Assembly: GCF_016862575.1 (NCBI RefSeq)
Contig: NZ_BONF01000033.1
Location: 1 to 64,000 of the forward strand
Length of the DNA stretch: 64,000 bases
Source of the DNA: Catellatospora bangladeshensis
GTDB lineage: Bacteria > Actinomycetota > Actinomycetes > Mycobacteriales > Micromonosporaceae
Direction: 5' to 3'
Position 1 is the stretch's first letter. Each line of letters begins with the position of its first letter. Made by a program: the position numbers and the translations under genes. Below the pieces are notes generated by a model. The model was not told the origin of the DNA. It saw only the letters and a program-made list of their open reading frames with translations, and ran no database searches. Below are positions 42,295 through 50,749 of this stretch, one piece after another.

Positions 42295-43344
42295 ATGGCG
42301 TTGTGGCGGGTGCGGGCGACCGTTGACGATCGCCCCGGGTTCCTCGCGGTGCTGACCGCGAGTCTGGCCCTGCGTTCGATCAACATCCTCGCGGTGCAGG
42401 TGCTCACCACCGAGGCGGGCGCCGTCGACGACTTCCTGGTGGACGCCCCCGACGCGATGACCGAGGACGAGCTGGTCGCCGCGATCGAGCGCGGCCGCGG
42501 GCGCGACGCCTGGGTGAGCCGCACGGACGCGTATGGGCTGGTCGACCCGCCGACGCACGCGCTGGGGCTGGCCGCCCGGCTCGCCGCCGACCCCGACGGC
42601 CTGCACGGCGCCCTGTCGGGGCTGCTCGGCGGCGCGCTGGTGCGCCGCGAGTCCGGCGGCGCCTCCGTCACCGGGCACAGCGACTCGACGATGCGCCTGG
42701 CCGACCCGTTCGGCGACGCGGGCGTGCTGGTGGTGACCCGGCTCGCCCCGGCCTTCACCCCGGCCGAGTTCGCCCGCGCGCAGGCGCTGGTCGAGGTGGC
42801 CCGCGCCGCGAACACGCGCCGCCTGGCGAGCGCGATCGTGCTGCTGCCGGACGGCTCGGAGGTCGCGTTCCGGCCGGCCGGCTCGGCCGACCTGTCCGCG
42901 GTCCACGACATGCACGCCCGGTGCGGCGAGCGCAGCCTCTACCTGCGCTACCTGGCCGGCACCCGGGGCCCGAGCCGGGCCCGGCTGTCCCGGCTGCTGA
43001 CCCCCGCCAAGGGCTGCACGCTGATCGCCGAGGCCAGCGCGCCGGGCACCGGCGGCAACCGCGTCGTGGCCGTCGCGAACCTGATCGGCGAGGGCGAGAC
43101 GGCGGAGGTCGCCCTGCTGGTCGAGGACGGCTGGCAGCGCCGCGGCATCGGCACCGCCCTGCTGCGGCGGCTGCTGGCGCTGGCCGGCCCGGCCGGTTTC
43201 CGGTCGGTCACCGTGCACACGCACTGCGAGAACGACGCGATGCTGCGTACGATGCGGCGCCTGCCGCACCCGGCGCGCACCGACCGTGACGGGTCGCTCA
43301 TCAGCGCGACGATCGCCGTGCCGGAGCCTCATCCGGCGGTGTGA
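42295..43344 (+). CDS. ACT-domain and GNAT acetyltransferase fusion protein, 349 aa
   Basis: Residues 1-75 are an ACT domain (LWRVRATVDDRPGFLAVLTA, then NILAVQVLTTEAGAVDDFLV) close to the upstream paralogue. Residues 80-185 correspond to its middle section (THALGLAARLAADPDGLHG, RESGGASVTGHSDSTMRLAD). From about 190 a GNAT domain follows: EVAFRPAGSADLSAVHDMHA, and the acetyl-CoA loop in VEDGWQRRGIGTALLRRLLA. This resembles amino-acid-regulated Gcn5-type protein acetyltransferases of actinobacteria, in which ACT ligands switch acetylation of metabolic enzymes (inference). The ATG at 42295 is preferred to one 12 nt earlier because it matches the paralogue's start and has GGAGCAGG upstream. Confidence 0.85.
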   Translation: MALWRVRATVDDRPGFLAVLTASLALRSINILAVQVLTTEAGAVDDFLVDAPDAMTEDELVAAIERGRGRDAWVSRTDAYGLVDPPTHALGLAARLAADPDGLHGALSGLLGGALVRRESGGASVTGHSDSTMRLADPFGDAGVLVVTRLAPAFTPAEFARAQALVEVARAANTRRLASAIVLLPDGSEVAFRPAGSADLSAVHDMHARCGERSLYLRYLAGTRGPSRARLSRLLTPAKGCTLIAEASAPGTGGNRVVAVANLIGEGETAEVALLVEDGWQRRGIGTALLRRLLALAGPAGFRSVTVHTHCENDAMLRTMRRLPHPARTDRDGSLISATIAVPEPHPAV

Positions 43345-43389
43345 ACGGGGTGAGCAGGACAGCGGCGAGATCAGACCCTCGGTAGGCGG

Positions 43390-43406
43390 TCGCACACATT
43401 GTGCGA
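43390..43406. promoter_or_regulatory. Perfect dyad upstream of nitric oxide synthase
   Basis: TCGCACA-CAT-TGTGCGA, 7-bp arms with a 3-nt centre, 33 nt before the NOS start. The shape fits a dimeric repressor or activator site; no regulator for it is identified here. Confidence 0.5.
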
Positions 43407-43439
43407 TGGCTATGTCGGGGGCCGGTCTTTGATTCACTC

Positions 43440-45062
43440 ATGACAGTCCCTCACATACCTCCCACGGGATACCGTGACGCTCCGTTGACGGACTGGGACC
43501 CGGACCGGCCGGTCGACTTCGCCGAGGCCGAGGAGTTCCTGCGCACCTGCTACGCCGAGCTGCCCAAGCTCGGCCCGGTCGAGCCGCGGCTGGCCGTGGT
43601 GCGCGAGCAGATCGCCGCGCTGGGGACGTACACCCACACGCACGCCGAGCTGGTGCACGGCGCCCGCATGGCGTGGCGCAACGCCAGCCGCTGCATCGGC
43701 CGGGTGTACTGGCGCAGCCTCACCGTGCTGGACCGCCGCGCGCACCGGGACCCCGACCGCATCTACGGCGACCTGGTGAGCCACCTGCACATGGCCACCG
43801 GCGAGGGCGCGTCCCGCGGCCGGCTGCGGGCGGTCATCTCGATCTTCGAGCAGGCGGTGCCCGGCCGGCCGGTGACCCGGCTGTGGAACGACCAGCTCAT
43901 CCGGTACGCCGGGCACCGCGACGGCGCCGAGATCGTCGGCGACCCGCAGTACGAGCAGTTCACGGCCGCCGTCACCCGGCTCGGCTGGACGGGCAAGGGC
44001 AGCGCGTTCGACCTGCTGCCGCTCGTGCTCCAGGTCGGCGACGCCGAGCCGCGCCTCTACGAGCTGCCCGAGTCCGCGGTGCTGGAGGTGCCGATCGCCC
44101 ACCCGGAGTACGGCTGGTTCGCCGAGCTGGGCCTGCGCTGGCATGCGGTGCCCGCGATCGCGAACATGCGGCTGTCCATCGGCGGCGTCGACTACCCGCT
44201 CGCGCCGTTCTCCGGCTGGTACATGGGCACCGAAATCGGCGCGCGCAACCTCGCCGACGCGCGGCGCTACAACCAGATCCCGGTCATCGCGGCCCGGATG
44301 GGCCTGGACACGAGCAGCGAGTCGACGCTGTGGCGCGACCGGGCGCTGGTCGAGCTGAACCGGGCCGTGCTGTGGTCGTACGAGCGGGCGGGCGTGCGGG
44401 TGACCGACCACCACAGCGAGTCGCGCCTGTTTCTGACCCACATGGAGCGCGAGCGCCGCGCGGGCCGGGACACCCCGGCGGACTGGACCTGGATCGTGCC
44501 GCCGCTGTCCGGCGGCCTCACGCCGGTCTTCCACCGCTACTACACCGAGGCCGACCAGCGGCCGAACTTCTACCTCGACCGAGTCGCGCGCGACCTCTCG
44601 GCCACCGGCGCCCCGGCCGCGGTCCGCGTCACCCTGCCCACCCAGCGCGGCTCGGGCACGCACCGCACCGGCGCCCGCTGCCCCGTCACCGGCCAGACCG
44701 CCCCGATCCCGGACCTGTCCGTGGAGTTCCTGCCCGGCGACGCCCCGCCGCTCGCCGCCGACCTCCTCGACGCCACGGCCCTCGACGCCGACCTTCTCGA
44801 CGCCACGGCCCTCGACCCCGACCTCCTCGACGCTACGGCCGTGGACGCCGCGGCCCTCGACCCCGACGGCCTGGACCCGGCCGTGCCGAACCCGGCGCGC
44901 ATCGCGCCACCAGCCCAGGCAAACGGCACCCACTCCGACCCCGCCCCCACCGGTGCCCACCCCGTCGTCCGCGGCGCCGTCCCGGCCGGCAGCGCCCCCG
45001 CCCCGATCCCCGCCGAGCCCGTCCCGGCCCGCAAACGCGGCCTCCGCCGCCTCCTCGGCTGA
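43440..45062 (+). CDS. nos: Bacterial nitric oxide synthase (oxygenase domain) with C-terminal extension
   Basis: A 540-aa protein whose residues 20-385 are a NOS oxygenase domain, converting arginine to citrulline and NO. The heme thiolate is Cys85 in WRNASRCIGRVYW. The substrate-binding glutamate is Glu265 in GWYMGTEIGARNLAD. The pterin-side segment WTWIVPPLSGGLTPVFHRYY is intact. The reductase domain is absent, as in other bacterial NOS, which borrow electrons. Bacterial enzymes usually end near residue 380; here about 150 Pro/Ala/Asp-rich residues follow, including three 10-residue repeats (DLLDATALD-type) and a basic end ARKRGLRRLLG. The ATG at 43440 starts MTVPHIPP. No nitration (txt-like) genes are nearby. 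Confidence 0.93.
   Translation: MTVPHIPPTGYRDAPLTDWDPDRPVDFAEAEEFLRTCYAELPKLGPVEPRLAVVREQIAALGTYTHTHAELVHGARMAWRNASRCIGRVYWRSLTVLDRRAHRDPDRIYGDLVSHLHMATGEGASRGRLRAVISIFEQAVPGRPVTRLWNDQLIRYAGHRDGAEIVGDPQYEQFTAAVTRLGWTGKGSAFDLLPLVLQVGDAEPRLYELPESAVLEVPIAHPEYGWFAELGLRWHAVPAIANMRLSIGGVDYPLAPFSGWYMGTEIGARNLADARRYNQIPVIAARMGLDTSSESTLWRDRALVELNRAVLWSYERAGVRVTDHHSESRLFLTHMERERRAGRDTPADWTWIVPPLSGGLTPVFHRYYTEADQRPNFYLDRVARDLSATGAPAAVRVTLPTQRGSGTHRTGARCPVTGQTAPIPDLSVEFLPGDAPPLAADLLDATALDADLLDATALDPDLLDATAVDAAALDPDGLDPAVPNPARIAPPAQANGTHSDPAPTGAHPVVRGAVPAGSAPAPIPAEPVPARKRGLRRLLG
44760..44849 (+). repeat. Three tandem 30-nt repeats inside the NOS C-terminal extension
   Basis: Units at 44760-44789, 44790-44819 and 44820-44849 encode DLLDATALDA, DLLDATALDP and DLLDATAVDA. 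They are nearly identical at the DNA level, suggesting recent in-frame expansion. Confidence 0.9.
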
Positions 45063-45095
45063 CCGTCTCGTCGGCGTACCCCCTCAAGATCTTGA

Positions 45096-45164
45096 CGATC
45101 TTGCGCGAACTGTTAGGGATTTGCCCGATAGGGGCGTGTCGTCCCCACAGTCCGCGCAAGATCG
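45096..45164. terminator. Long inverted repeat after the NOS gene
   Basis: The arm 45096-45113 (CGATCTTGCGCGAACTGT) pairs at 17 of 18 positions with 45147-45164. The intervening 33 nt contain GGGGCGTGTCGTCCCC, which can form its own small stem. It follows the NOS stop by 33 nt and could terminate transcription. Confidence 0.8.
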
Positions 45165-45275
45165 CCGGGGGAGAGAGGGGAGAGAGAGGGGGTGGTGAGG
45201 GAGGGACTGGGAGTGTTCATCGGGGGTTTCGGTGGGGGACATCGGGGGGTGGGGGTGGGTCGGTAGCAACAGGGC

Positions 45276-46385
45276 ATGCCCCTGCTGTCTGTTGTTGTTC
45301 CGGTGCACAACGTGGAGCGGTATCTGCGTGCGTGTCTGGAGTCGGTGCTGGTGGAGTCGAGCGCGGAGATCGAGGTGGTGGCGGTCGATGATCGGTCGCC
45401 GGACGGGAGTGCGGGGATTCTGCGGGAGTACGCCAGCCGTGATCCGCGGGTGCGGGTGGTGACGCTGGCGCAGAACGTGGGGCTGGGGCGGGCGCGTAAT
45501 GCGGGGTTCGCGCTGGCGCGGGGGGAGTACGTGTGGTTCGTCGACAGTGACGACCGGCTCGCGGAGGGGGCCGTGGGGGCGGTGTGCGCGCGGCTGCGGG
45601 AGTTGCGGCCGGAGGTGCTGCTGGTCGATCACGACCGGGTGTACGAGGACGGGGCGGTCGAGCGCGACGCGTCGAGTCCGGTGCTGCGCGGGGTGGACGG
45701 CGTGGTGTCGCTGGACGAGCGGCCGGAGTTGCTGCGGCTGCAGCACACGGCTTGGAACAAGATCGTGGCGGCGGAGCTGATCCGCGCGCACGACCTGGTG
45801 TTTCCGGCGGGGTGGTACGAGGACTTTCCGTTCAGCCATCCGGTGCTGCTGGCGGCGGAGCGGATCGCGGTGCTGGACCGGGTCTGCTACCACTACCGGC
45901 GCGGGCGGGACGGGGCGATCACGACCTCGGTGAGTGCGCGTCACCTGGAGGCGGTGGAGCAGTACCGGGCGCTGTGGGCGGGGCTGGCGGCGCGCGGGCC
46001 GCGCTTTCGGCGGCATGACGGGCGGCTGTTCCGGCTCATGATCGATCACTGCCTGGCCGTCATGGGCAACGCCGACCGGCTGCCCAGCCGGGCGCGCCGC
46101 GACTTCTTCCGGCGGGTGGTGCTGCTCTACCGGGAGCACCGGCCGGCCGGTGGCTACCCGCGGCCGGGCTCGCTGGGCCGGATCAAACACGAGCTGATCC
46201 GGCTGGGCTGGTATCCGGCCTACGCGGCCCTGCGGTGGGCCTGGCGAAGCAGCCGCACGCTGCGCGAACGGCGTCGTGGCAACCCCTCGGCGGGTGCGGC
46301 GGCGGCGGTTCCGGCACCCCGTCGATCCGATCACTTCGATCGCCGCGAGGCTGCAATCGGTGCGGGCATGGACTATGGTCGGTGA
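45276..46385 (+). CDS. Family 2 glycosyltransferase, 369 aa
   Basis: A GT-A fold transferase. The N-terminus LLSVVVPVHNVERYLRACLE and EVVAVDDRSPDGSAGILREY are the nucleotide-sugar site, NVGLGRARNAGFALARGEYV follows and the metal-binding DXD appears in WFVDSDDRL. The C-terminal 150 residues (HYRRGRDGAITTSVSARHL and a basic tail) are typical of teichoic-acid or capsule glycosyl/glycerophosphotransferase relatives such as TagF/CDP-glycerol-linked GT2 proteins. No membrane helix is present, so it acts at the cytoplasmic face. Donor and acceptor are unknown. The end of the gene becomes Pro/Arg-rich and may have been extended by frame drift. Confidence 0.88.
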   Translation: MPLLSVVVPVHNVERYLRACLESVLVESSAEIEVVAVDDRSPDGSAGILREYASRDPRVRVVTLAQNVGLGRARNAGFALARGEYVWFVDSDDRLAEGAVGAVCARLRELRPEVLLVDHDRVYEDGAVERDASSPVLRGVDGVVSLDERPELLRLQHTAWNKIVAAELIRAHDLVFPAGWYEDFPFSHPVLLAAERIAVLDRVCYHYRRGRDGAITTSVSARHLEAVEQYRALWAGLAARGPRFRRHDGRLFRLMIDHCLAVMGNADRLPSRARRDFFRRVVLLYREHRPAGGYPRPGSLGRIKHELIRLGWYPAYAALRWAWRSSRTLRERRRGNPSAGAAAAVPAPRRSDHFDRREAAIGAGMDYGR

Positions 46386-46416
46386 ACGCTGAACCCCCGC
46401 ACCCCCAGGAGTTCGC

Positions 46417-47370
46417 ATGCACCCCCGCATGGCGGTTTCCGCTGTCCTTGCCCTGATAGCGCTCGCAGCATGCGCCTCACCCGCGAAACCCTCGGCCGGG
46501 GGCACCGTGTCTCCGGCCGCGGTGTCGAGCACTCCGGCCACCCCTGAGCCGTCGCTGCTGACCCCCACGCCGACGCTGCAGCTCACGCCGTCGGCGCCCG
46601 CGCCGACCACCGCGCAGCCGCGGCCGCCGGCGCCCACCGTCCGGGCGATCAGCTGCACCGGGAGGATCGCCCAGAACCGGCCCGCCGCCACCGGCACCGG
46701 GCCCGGCGGCTCGGTCGTCAAGACGGGTAGCCCGGCCGTCGCGCTGACGTTCGACGACGGGCCGGACCCGATCAACACCCCCAAGATCCTCGACCAGCTG
46801 AAGCAGTGCGGCGTCAAGGCCACGTTCTGCCTGGTCGGCTTCCGGGCCCGGGACAATCCGGCCATGGTCGCCCGGATCGCGGCCGAGGGCCACACCCTCT
46901 GCAACCACTCCTGGCAGCACCTGTTCGACCTGGCCAAGCGGGACGACACGTACATCCGCCGGGACCTGCAGAAGACCAACGACGCCATCCACAAGGCCGC
47001 GCCCGGCGCGAAGATCTCCTACTTCCGGGCGCCCGGCGGCAACTTCACCGGCAAGCTGGTGAGCATCGCCCAGGACCTGGGGATGAAGTCGATCTACTGG
47101 CACGTCGACCCGCGTGACTGGGAGAGCTCGAAGTACGGCAAGGGCACGCCGATGGTGAACCACGTCATCGCCGCCGTCGAGCGGGACGTGCGGCCGGGCT
47201 CGATCATCCTGTCGCACGACAACGGCAAGCCGGACACGATCACCGCGTACCGGACGCTGCTGCCCTGGCTGAAGGCCCGCTACACGCTCATCGGCCTGCC
47301 GGAGCTGCCCGCCCCACCGGCCGTGCCACCGGTGCCGTCCCCGGCGCCCTCACCTGCTCCGCTGCCGTAG
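46417..47370 (+). CDS. Lipoprotein polysaccharide deacetylase (CE4/NodB)
   Basis: A 317-aa exported metal-dependent deacetylase acting on peptidoglycan or chitin-like glycans. The signal ends LIALAAC, a lipobox with the lipid-modified cysteine near residue 19. A Pro/Thr-rich stalk of about 65 residues follows. The NodB domain has motif 1 ALTFDDGPDP (catalytic Asp and metal Asp), motif 2 GHTLCNHSWQH (both metal histidines), motif 3 FRAPGGNFT, DWESSKYG, and the late SIILSHDNG with the catalytic histidine. A Pro/Ala-rich tail ends the protein. AGGAG precedes the ATG. A 31-nt gap after the glycosyltransferase gene suggests a two-gene cell-envelope operon. Confidence 0.93.
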   Translation: MHPRMAVSAVLALIALAACASPAKPSAGGTVSPAAVSSTPATPEPSLLTPTPTLQLTPSAPAPTTAQPRPPAPTVRAISCTGRIAQNRPAATGTGPGGSVVKTGSPAVALTFDDGPDPINTPKILDQLKQCGVKATFCLVGFRARDNPAMVARIAAEGHTLCNHSWQHLFDLAKRDDTYIRRDLQKTNDAIHKAAPGAKISYFRAPGGNFTGKLVSIAQDLGMKSIYWHVDPRDWESSKYGKGTPMVNHVIAAVERDVRPGSIILSHDNGKPDTITAYRTLLPWLKARYTLIGLPELPAPPAVPPVPSPAPSPAPLP

Positions 47371-47377
47371 TCCTTTG

Positions 47378-47433
47378 CATGATCGAAGCTCCCGCCATGC
47401 CGGTTCGGCAGCATGGCGGGAGCTTCGATCATG
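47378..47433. terminator. 23-bp perfect hairpin, bidirectional terminator
   Basis: The arms 47378-47400 and 47411-47433 are exact complements (outer CATGATCGAAGCTCCCGCCA...) around a 10-nt loop cggttcggca. It lies between the convergent deacetylase and bsaP genes and overlaps the last codons of bsaP. Confidence 0.93.
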
Positions 47434-47629
47434 AAGAGAGCGAGCCGTGCTCGACGCAGGAGGCGGTCCAGCCGGTGGGCACGACCTGGACCTTCATCCG
47501 GCGGCGGCAGTGCGTGCAGTAGCGCGGCGGCTCCAGCTCGCGGGCCGCGCGGCAGCCCGCGTGGGCGGCGGCGTCGGCCGGATCGGCCTGCCCGCAGCGG
47601 TCGCAGTACGTCCCCACGGCCGCGCTCAC
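47429..47629 (-). CDS. bsaP: Biotin synthase auxiliary protein BsaP-like
   Basis: A 66-aa Cys-rich protein coupled to bioB. Six cysteines at 9, 12, 26, 38, 41 and 58 include two CxxC pairs (YCDRCG and YCTHCRRRM) and the final [13 protein letters not shown], the pattern of the small actinobacterial protein found after bioB and reported in mycobacteria to be needed for biotin synthase activity. It probably binds an iron-sulfur cluster or zinc and serves BioB cluster repair or electron supply. It begins with GTG overlapping the bioB stop (GTGA). Its end lies within the bidirectional hairpin. Confidence 0.85.
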   Translation of the reverse strand: MSAAVGTYCDRCGQADPADAAAHAGCRAARELEPPRYCTHCRRRMKVQVVPTGWTASCVEHGSLSS

Positions 47630-48633
47630 AGCGTCGCCGACAGCGCCTTGACCGGCATCTTGAGCTCCTGCAGCAGCTCCAGATCCGAGGTCGCGGGACG
47701 GCCCAGCGTGGTCAGGTAGTTGCCGACGATCACCGCGTTGATGCCGCCCAGCAGGCCCTCCCGGGTGCCGAGGTCGCCGAGGGTGATCTCGCGGCCGCCC
47801 GCGTACCGCAGGATGGTGCGCGGCAGCGCGAGCCGGAACGCGGCGATGGCGCGCAGCGCGTCCTTCGGGTCCATCACCGGCTGGTCGCCCAGCGGGGTGC
47901 CCGGCCGCGGGTTGAGGAAGTTCAGCGGGACCTCGTCCGGCTGCAGCTCGGCCAGCTGCGCGGCGAACTCGGCGCGCTGCTCCAGCGTCTCGCCCAGGCC
48001 GATGATGCCGCCGCAGCACACCTCCATGCCGGAGTCGCGCACCATCTTCAGCGTGCCCCAGCGCTCCTCCCAGGAGTGCGTGGTGACCACGTTCGGGAAG
48101 TACGACCGGCAGGTCTCCAGGTTGTGGTTGTAGCGGTGCACGCCCATGTCCACCAGGTCGTCGACCTGCTCCTGGCTCAGCATGCCGAGGCTGGCCGCGA
48201 CGTTGATGTCGACGGCCTCCTTGATCGCCTTGACGCCGTCGCGCATCTGCTGCATCAGCTTGGCATCCGGGCCGCGCACGGCGGCCACGATGCAGAACTC
48301 GCTCGCGCCGGTCGCCGCGGTCTGCTGCGCCGCCTTGACCAGCGACGGGATGTCCAGCCACACGGAGCGTACGGGCGAGGAGAACAGCCCCGACTGCGAG
48401 CAGAAGTGGCAGTCCTCGGGGCAGCCGCCGGTCTTCAGCGAGACGATGCCCTCGACCTCGACCTCCGGGCCGCACCACCGCATGCGCACCTCGTGCGCGA
48501 GCTGGAGCGCGGCGGGGATGTGCTCGTCGGGCAGGCGCAGCACTTCGAGGATGTCGGCCTCCTCGAGGCCGAGCCCTTCCTCCAGGACACGGGTGCGGGC
48601 ACGGTCGAGTACCGGTACTTCGCTGGTCGGCAT
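47626..48633 (-). CDS. bioB: Biotin synthase BioB
   Basis: A 335-aa radical-SAM enzyme inserting sulfur into dethiobiotin, the last step of biotin synthesis. The SAM cluster motif is [14 protein letters not shown] with Cys71, Cys75 and Cys78. Other family marks are [23 protein letters not shown] and [13 protein letters not shown]; the 2Fe-2S sulfur-donor cluster uses the usual Cys residues in these segments and Arg in RYAGGRE. Length is normal. It reads divergently from bioF with a 69-nt control region and is translationally coupled to bsaP. Confidence 0.96.
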   Translation of the reverse strand: MPTSEVPVLDRARTRVLEEGLGLEEADILEVLRLPDEHIPAALQLAHEVRMRWCGPEVEVEGIVSLKTGGCPEDCHFCSQSGLFSSPVRSVWLDIPSLVKAAQQTAATGASEFCIVAAVRGPDAKLMQQMRDGVKAIKEAVDINVAASLGMLSQEQVDDLVDMGVHRYNHNLETCRSYFPNVVTTHSWEERWGTLKMVRDSGMEVCCGGIIGLGETLEQRAEFAAQLAELQPDEVPLNFLNPRPGTPLGDQPVMDPKDALRAIAAFRLALPRTILRYAGGREITLGDLGTREGLLGGINAVIVGNYLTTLGRPATSDLELLQELKMPVKALSATL

Positions 48634-48702
48634 GGGCGTACCCTACAACGCGGCCTGTTCGGGTCGGCCGAAGGCCGAGTGAGTACGTGAATGAGTTGAG
48701 CG

Positions 48703-49839
48703 ATGGGCGACTGGCTGAGCACGCTGCGGCGCAAGGCGGAGCTGCGCGAACGCGCCGGCCTGCGCCGGGAGCTGCGCCCCCGCGCCGGTGACGACGCTCT
48801 CATCGACCTCGCCGGCAACGACTACCTGGGCCTGTCCCGGCACCCCGAGGTCCGTGCCGCCGCCGCGTCCGCGCTGGACGAGTACGGCCTCGGTGCGACC
48901 GGCTCCCGCCTGGTGCGCGGCAGCACCGACGCGCACACCGCGCTGGAGATCGCGCTCGCCGGCTGGCTCGGCGCCGAGCAGGCACTCGTCTACTCCAGCG
49001 GTTACCTCGCCAACCTCGGCGCGGTGCGCGCCCTGTGCGGGCCGCGCACGCTGCTCGTCTCCGACGCGCACTGCCACGCCTCGCTGATCGACGGCTGCCG
49101 CCTGGCCGGGGCCGAGACGGTCGTGTTCGCCCACGGTGACCCGGCCGACGCGGCCCGGGTGCTGGCCGCCCACCCCGGCCGCCCCGCAGTGGTGCTCACC
49201 GAGTCGGTGTTCTCCGTGGACGGCGACCTCGCCCCGCTGGCCGAGCTGCACGCCGCCGCCCGTGCACACGGCGCGCTGCTGCTGGTCGACGACGCGCACG
49301 GCCTCGGCGTGATCGGCCGGGCCGGGGCCGGTGGCGCGGTCGCCGCCGGGATCGCGGGCGAGCCCGACGTGATCGTCACCGCCACCCTGTCCAAGGCGCT
49401 GGGCGGGGCGGGCGGCGTGGTCGCCGGGCCGCAGGCGCTGATCAGGCACCTGGTCGACACCGGCCGCACGTTCATCTTCGACACCGCGCTGCCGCCCGCG
49501 ATCACCGCCGGGGTCGGCGCCGCCCTGGAGCTGGCCCGCGCGGGCGACCCGCTGCGCGCGGTGCTGCACGAGCGCGCCGCCGCGATCCGCGACGTGTGCC
49601 GCGCCGCCGGGCTGGCGGTCACCGACCCGGCCGGTGGGGTGGTCTCGGTCGAGGCGCCGTCCGCCGAACACGCCTGGAGCTGGGCCGGTGCCTGCCGGGA
49701 CAAGGGCGTGGCGGTAGGGTGCTTCCGCCCGCCGTCCACCCCCGACAGCCGCTCCCGGCTGCGGCTGACGGTCAACGCGGGCGTGCCCGCCGCCGACTTC
49801 GCGCGGGCGTTGGAGATCATCGTGGAGGTGCGGCCGTGA
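48703..49839 (+). CDS. bioF: 8-amino-7-oxononanoate synthase BioF
   Basis: A 378-aa PLP enzyme joining alanine to pimeloyl-CoA/ACP. The signature features of the alpha-oxoamine synthase family are [22 protein letters not shown], the aspartate and histidine of [12 protein letters not shown], and the PLP lysine in [14 protein letters not shown]. The active site is complete. Its TGA overlaps the bioD GTG (GTGA). No bioA, bioC or bioH gene lies in the window, so the pathway continues elsewhere. Confidence 0.95.
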   Translation: MGDWLSTLRRKAELRERAGLRRELRPRAGDDALIDLAGNDYLGLSRHPEVRAAAASALDEYGLGATGSRLVRGSTDAHTALEIALAGWLGAEQALVYSSGYLANLGAVRALCGPRTLLVSDAHCHASLIDGCRLAGAETVVFAHGDPADAARVLAAHPGRPAVVLTESVFSVDGDLAPLAELHAAARAHGALLLVDDAHGLGVIGRAGAGGAVAAGIAGEPDVIVTATLSKALGGAGGVVAGPQALIRHLVDTGRTFIFDTALPPAITAGVGAALELARAGDPLRAVLHERAAAIRDVCRAAGLAVTDPAGGVVSVEAPSAEHAWSWAGACRDKGVAVGCFRPPSTPDSRSRLRLTVNAGVPAADFARALEIIVEVRP

Positions 49840-50570
49840 CGGCGCTGACGGGGATCGTGCTGGTCACGGGCACGGACACCGGGGTGGGCAAGACCATCAC
49901 CACCGCCGCGGTCGCCGCGGCGGCGACCGCCTCGGGGGTACGCACCGCGGTGGTCAAACCCGCGCAGACCGGCGTCGACCCCGCCTACGGGGACGTGCCC
50001 GACATGGAGGTGGTGGCGCGGCTCGCCGCCCCCGCCACCACCCGCACGCTCGCCGAATACCCCGATCCGCTGGCGCCGACCGCGGCCGCGCGGGTCTCGG
50101 GCACCGAGGCGCTCGACATGTTCGAGATCCTCGACGAGATCAAGAGCATCGCGGCCGAGCACGAGCTGACCCTGGTCGAGGGCGCGGGCGGGCTGCTGGT
50201 CCCGATGGGCCTGCACCCCGGCGGCGCCCAGTGGACGCTCGCCGACCTGGCCGTGGCGCTGTCCGCGCCCGCGATCGTGGTGGCCCGCGCCGGTCTCGGC
50301 ACCCTCAACCACACCGCGCTGACGCTGGAGGCGATGGCCCGCCGCGGCATCACCGGCCACGTCGTCGTCGGCGCCTGGCCCGACCGCCCCGAGCTGGTCC
50401 ACTTCACCAACCTCGCGGACCTGCCCGAGGACCTGCACGGCGTACTCCCCGACGGCGCGGGCGGCATCGAGCCCGGCGTCTTCCGCCGCAGCGCCCCCGG
50501 CTGGCTCTCCCCGACCCTCCACGGCGACTGCGACGACCCCCGCACCCTCACCGACCTCGACGAAGACTGA
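49836..50570 (+). CDS. bioD: Dethiobiotin synthetase BioD
   Basis: A 244-aa ATP-dependent carboxylase closing the ureido ring of dethiobiotin. The P-loop is GTDTGVGKTITTAAVA, with VVKPAQTG for substrate contact and LVEGAGGLLVPMG as the conserved second motif. The C-terminus carries TNLADLPEDLHGVLP, seen in actinobacterial BioD. It starts with GTG inside the bioF stop, so BioF and BioD are coupled. A hairpin repeat follows the gene at 50617. Confidence 0.95.
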   Translation: MTALTGIVLVTGTDTGVGKTITTAAVAAAATASGVRTAVVKPAQTGVDPAYGDVPDMEVVARLAAPATTRTLAEYPDPLAPTAAARVSGTEALDMFEILDEIKSIAAEHELTLVEGAGGLLVPMGLHPGGAQWTLADLAVALSAPAIVVARAGLGTLNHTALTLEAMARRGITGHVVVGAWPDRPELVHFTNLADLPEDLHGVLPDGAGGIEPGVFRRSAPGWLSPTLHGDCDDPRTLTDLDED

Positions 50571-50616
50571 CCCACCCCGCCCACACGCCGGCCCGCGCCC
50601 ACGCGCCGGGCCGGGC

Positions 50617-50698
50617 CAAGATCGCTCGACTTGCCTGGCAAATGGGCGAATGCGGCCTCAAGATACGCCCACCTGCCAGGCAAGTTGGACGATCTTGG
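50617..50698. repeat. Hairpin repeat family C, copy 1
   Basis: Inverted repeat with outer CCAAGATCG/CGATCTTGG, inner GACTTGCCTGGCA/TGCCAGGCAAGTTG and GGGCG/CGCCC arms. A related copy is at 60427. It sits between convergent bioD and the P450 gene and could act as a terminator in both directions. Confidence 0.85.
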
Positions 50699-50749
50699 CG
50701 CCCCGCCCCGCCCCGCCCCGCTGCGCGGCGCCGCATGGCGGGGCGGCGG

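Noticed and set aside
43440-50570. Thaxtomin-like nitration or other natural-product cluster around NOS
   Set aside because: The P450 is 6 kb away across the biotin genes and no NRPS, PKS or tailoring gene set is present.
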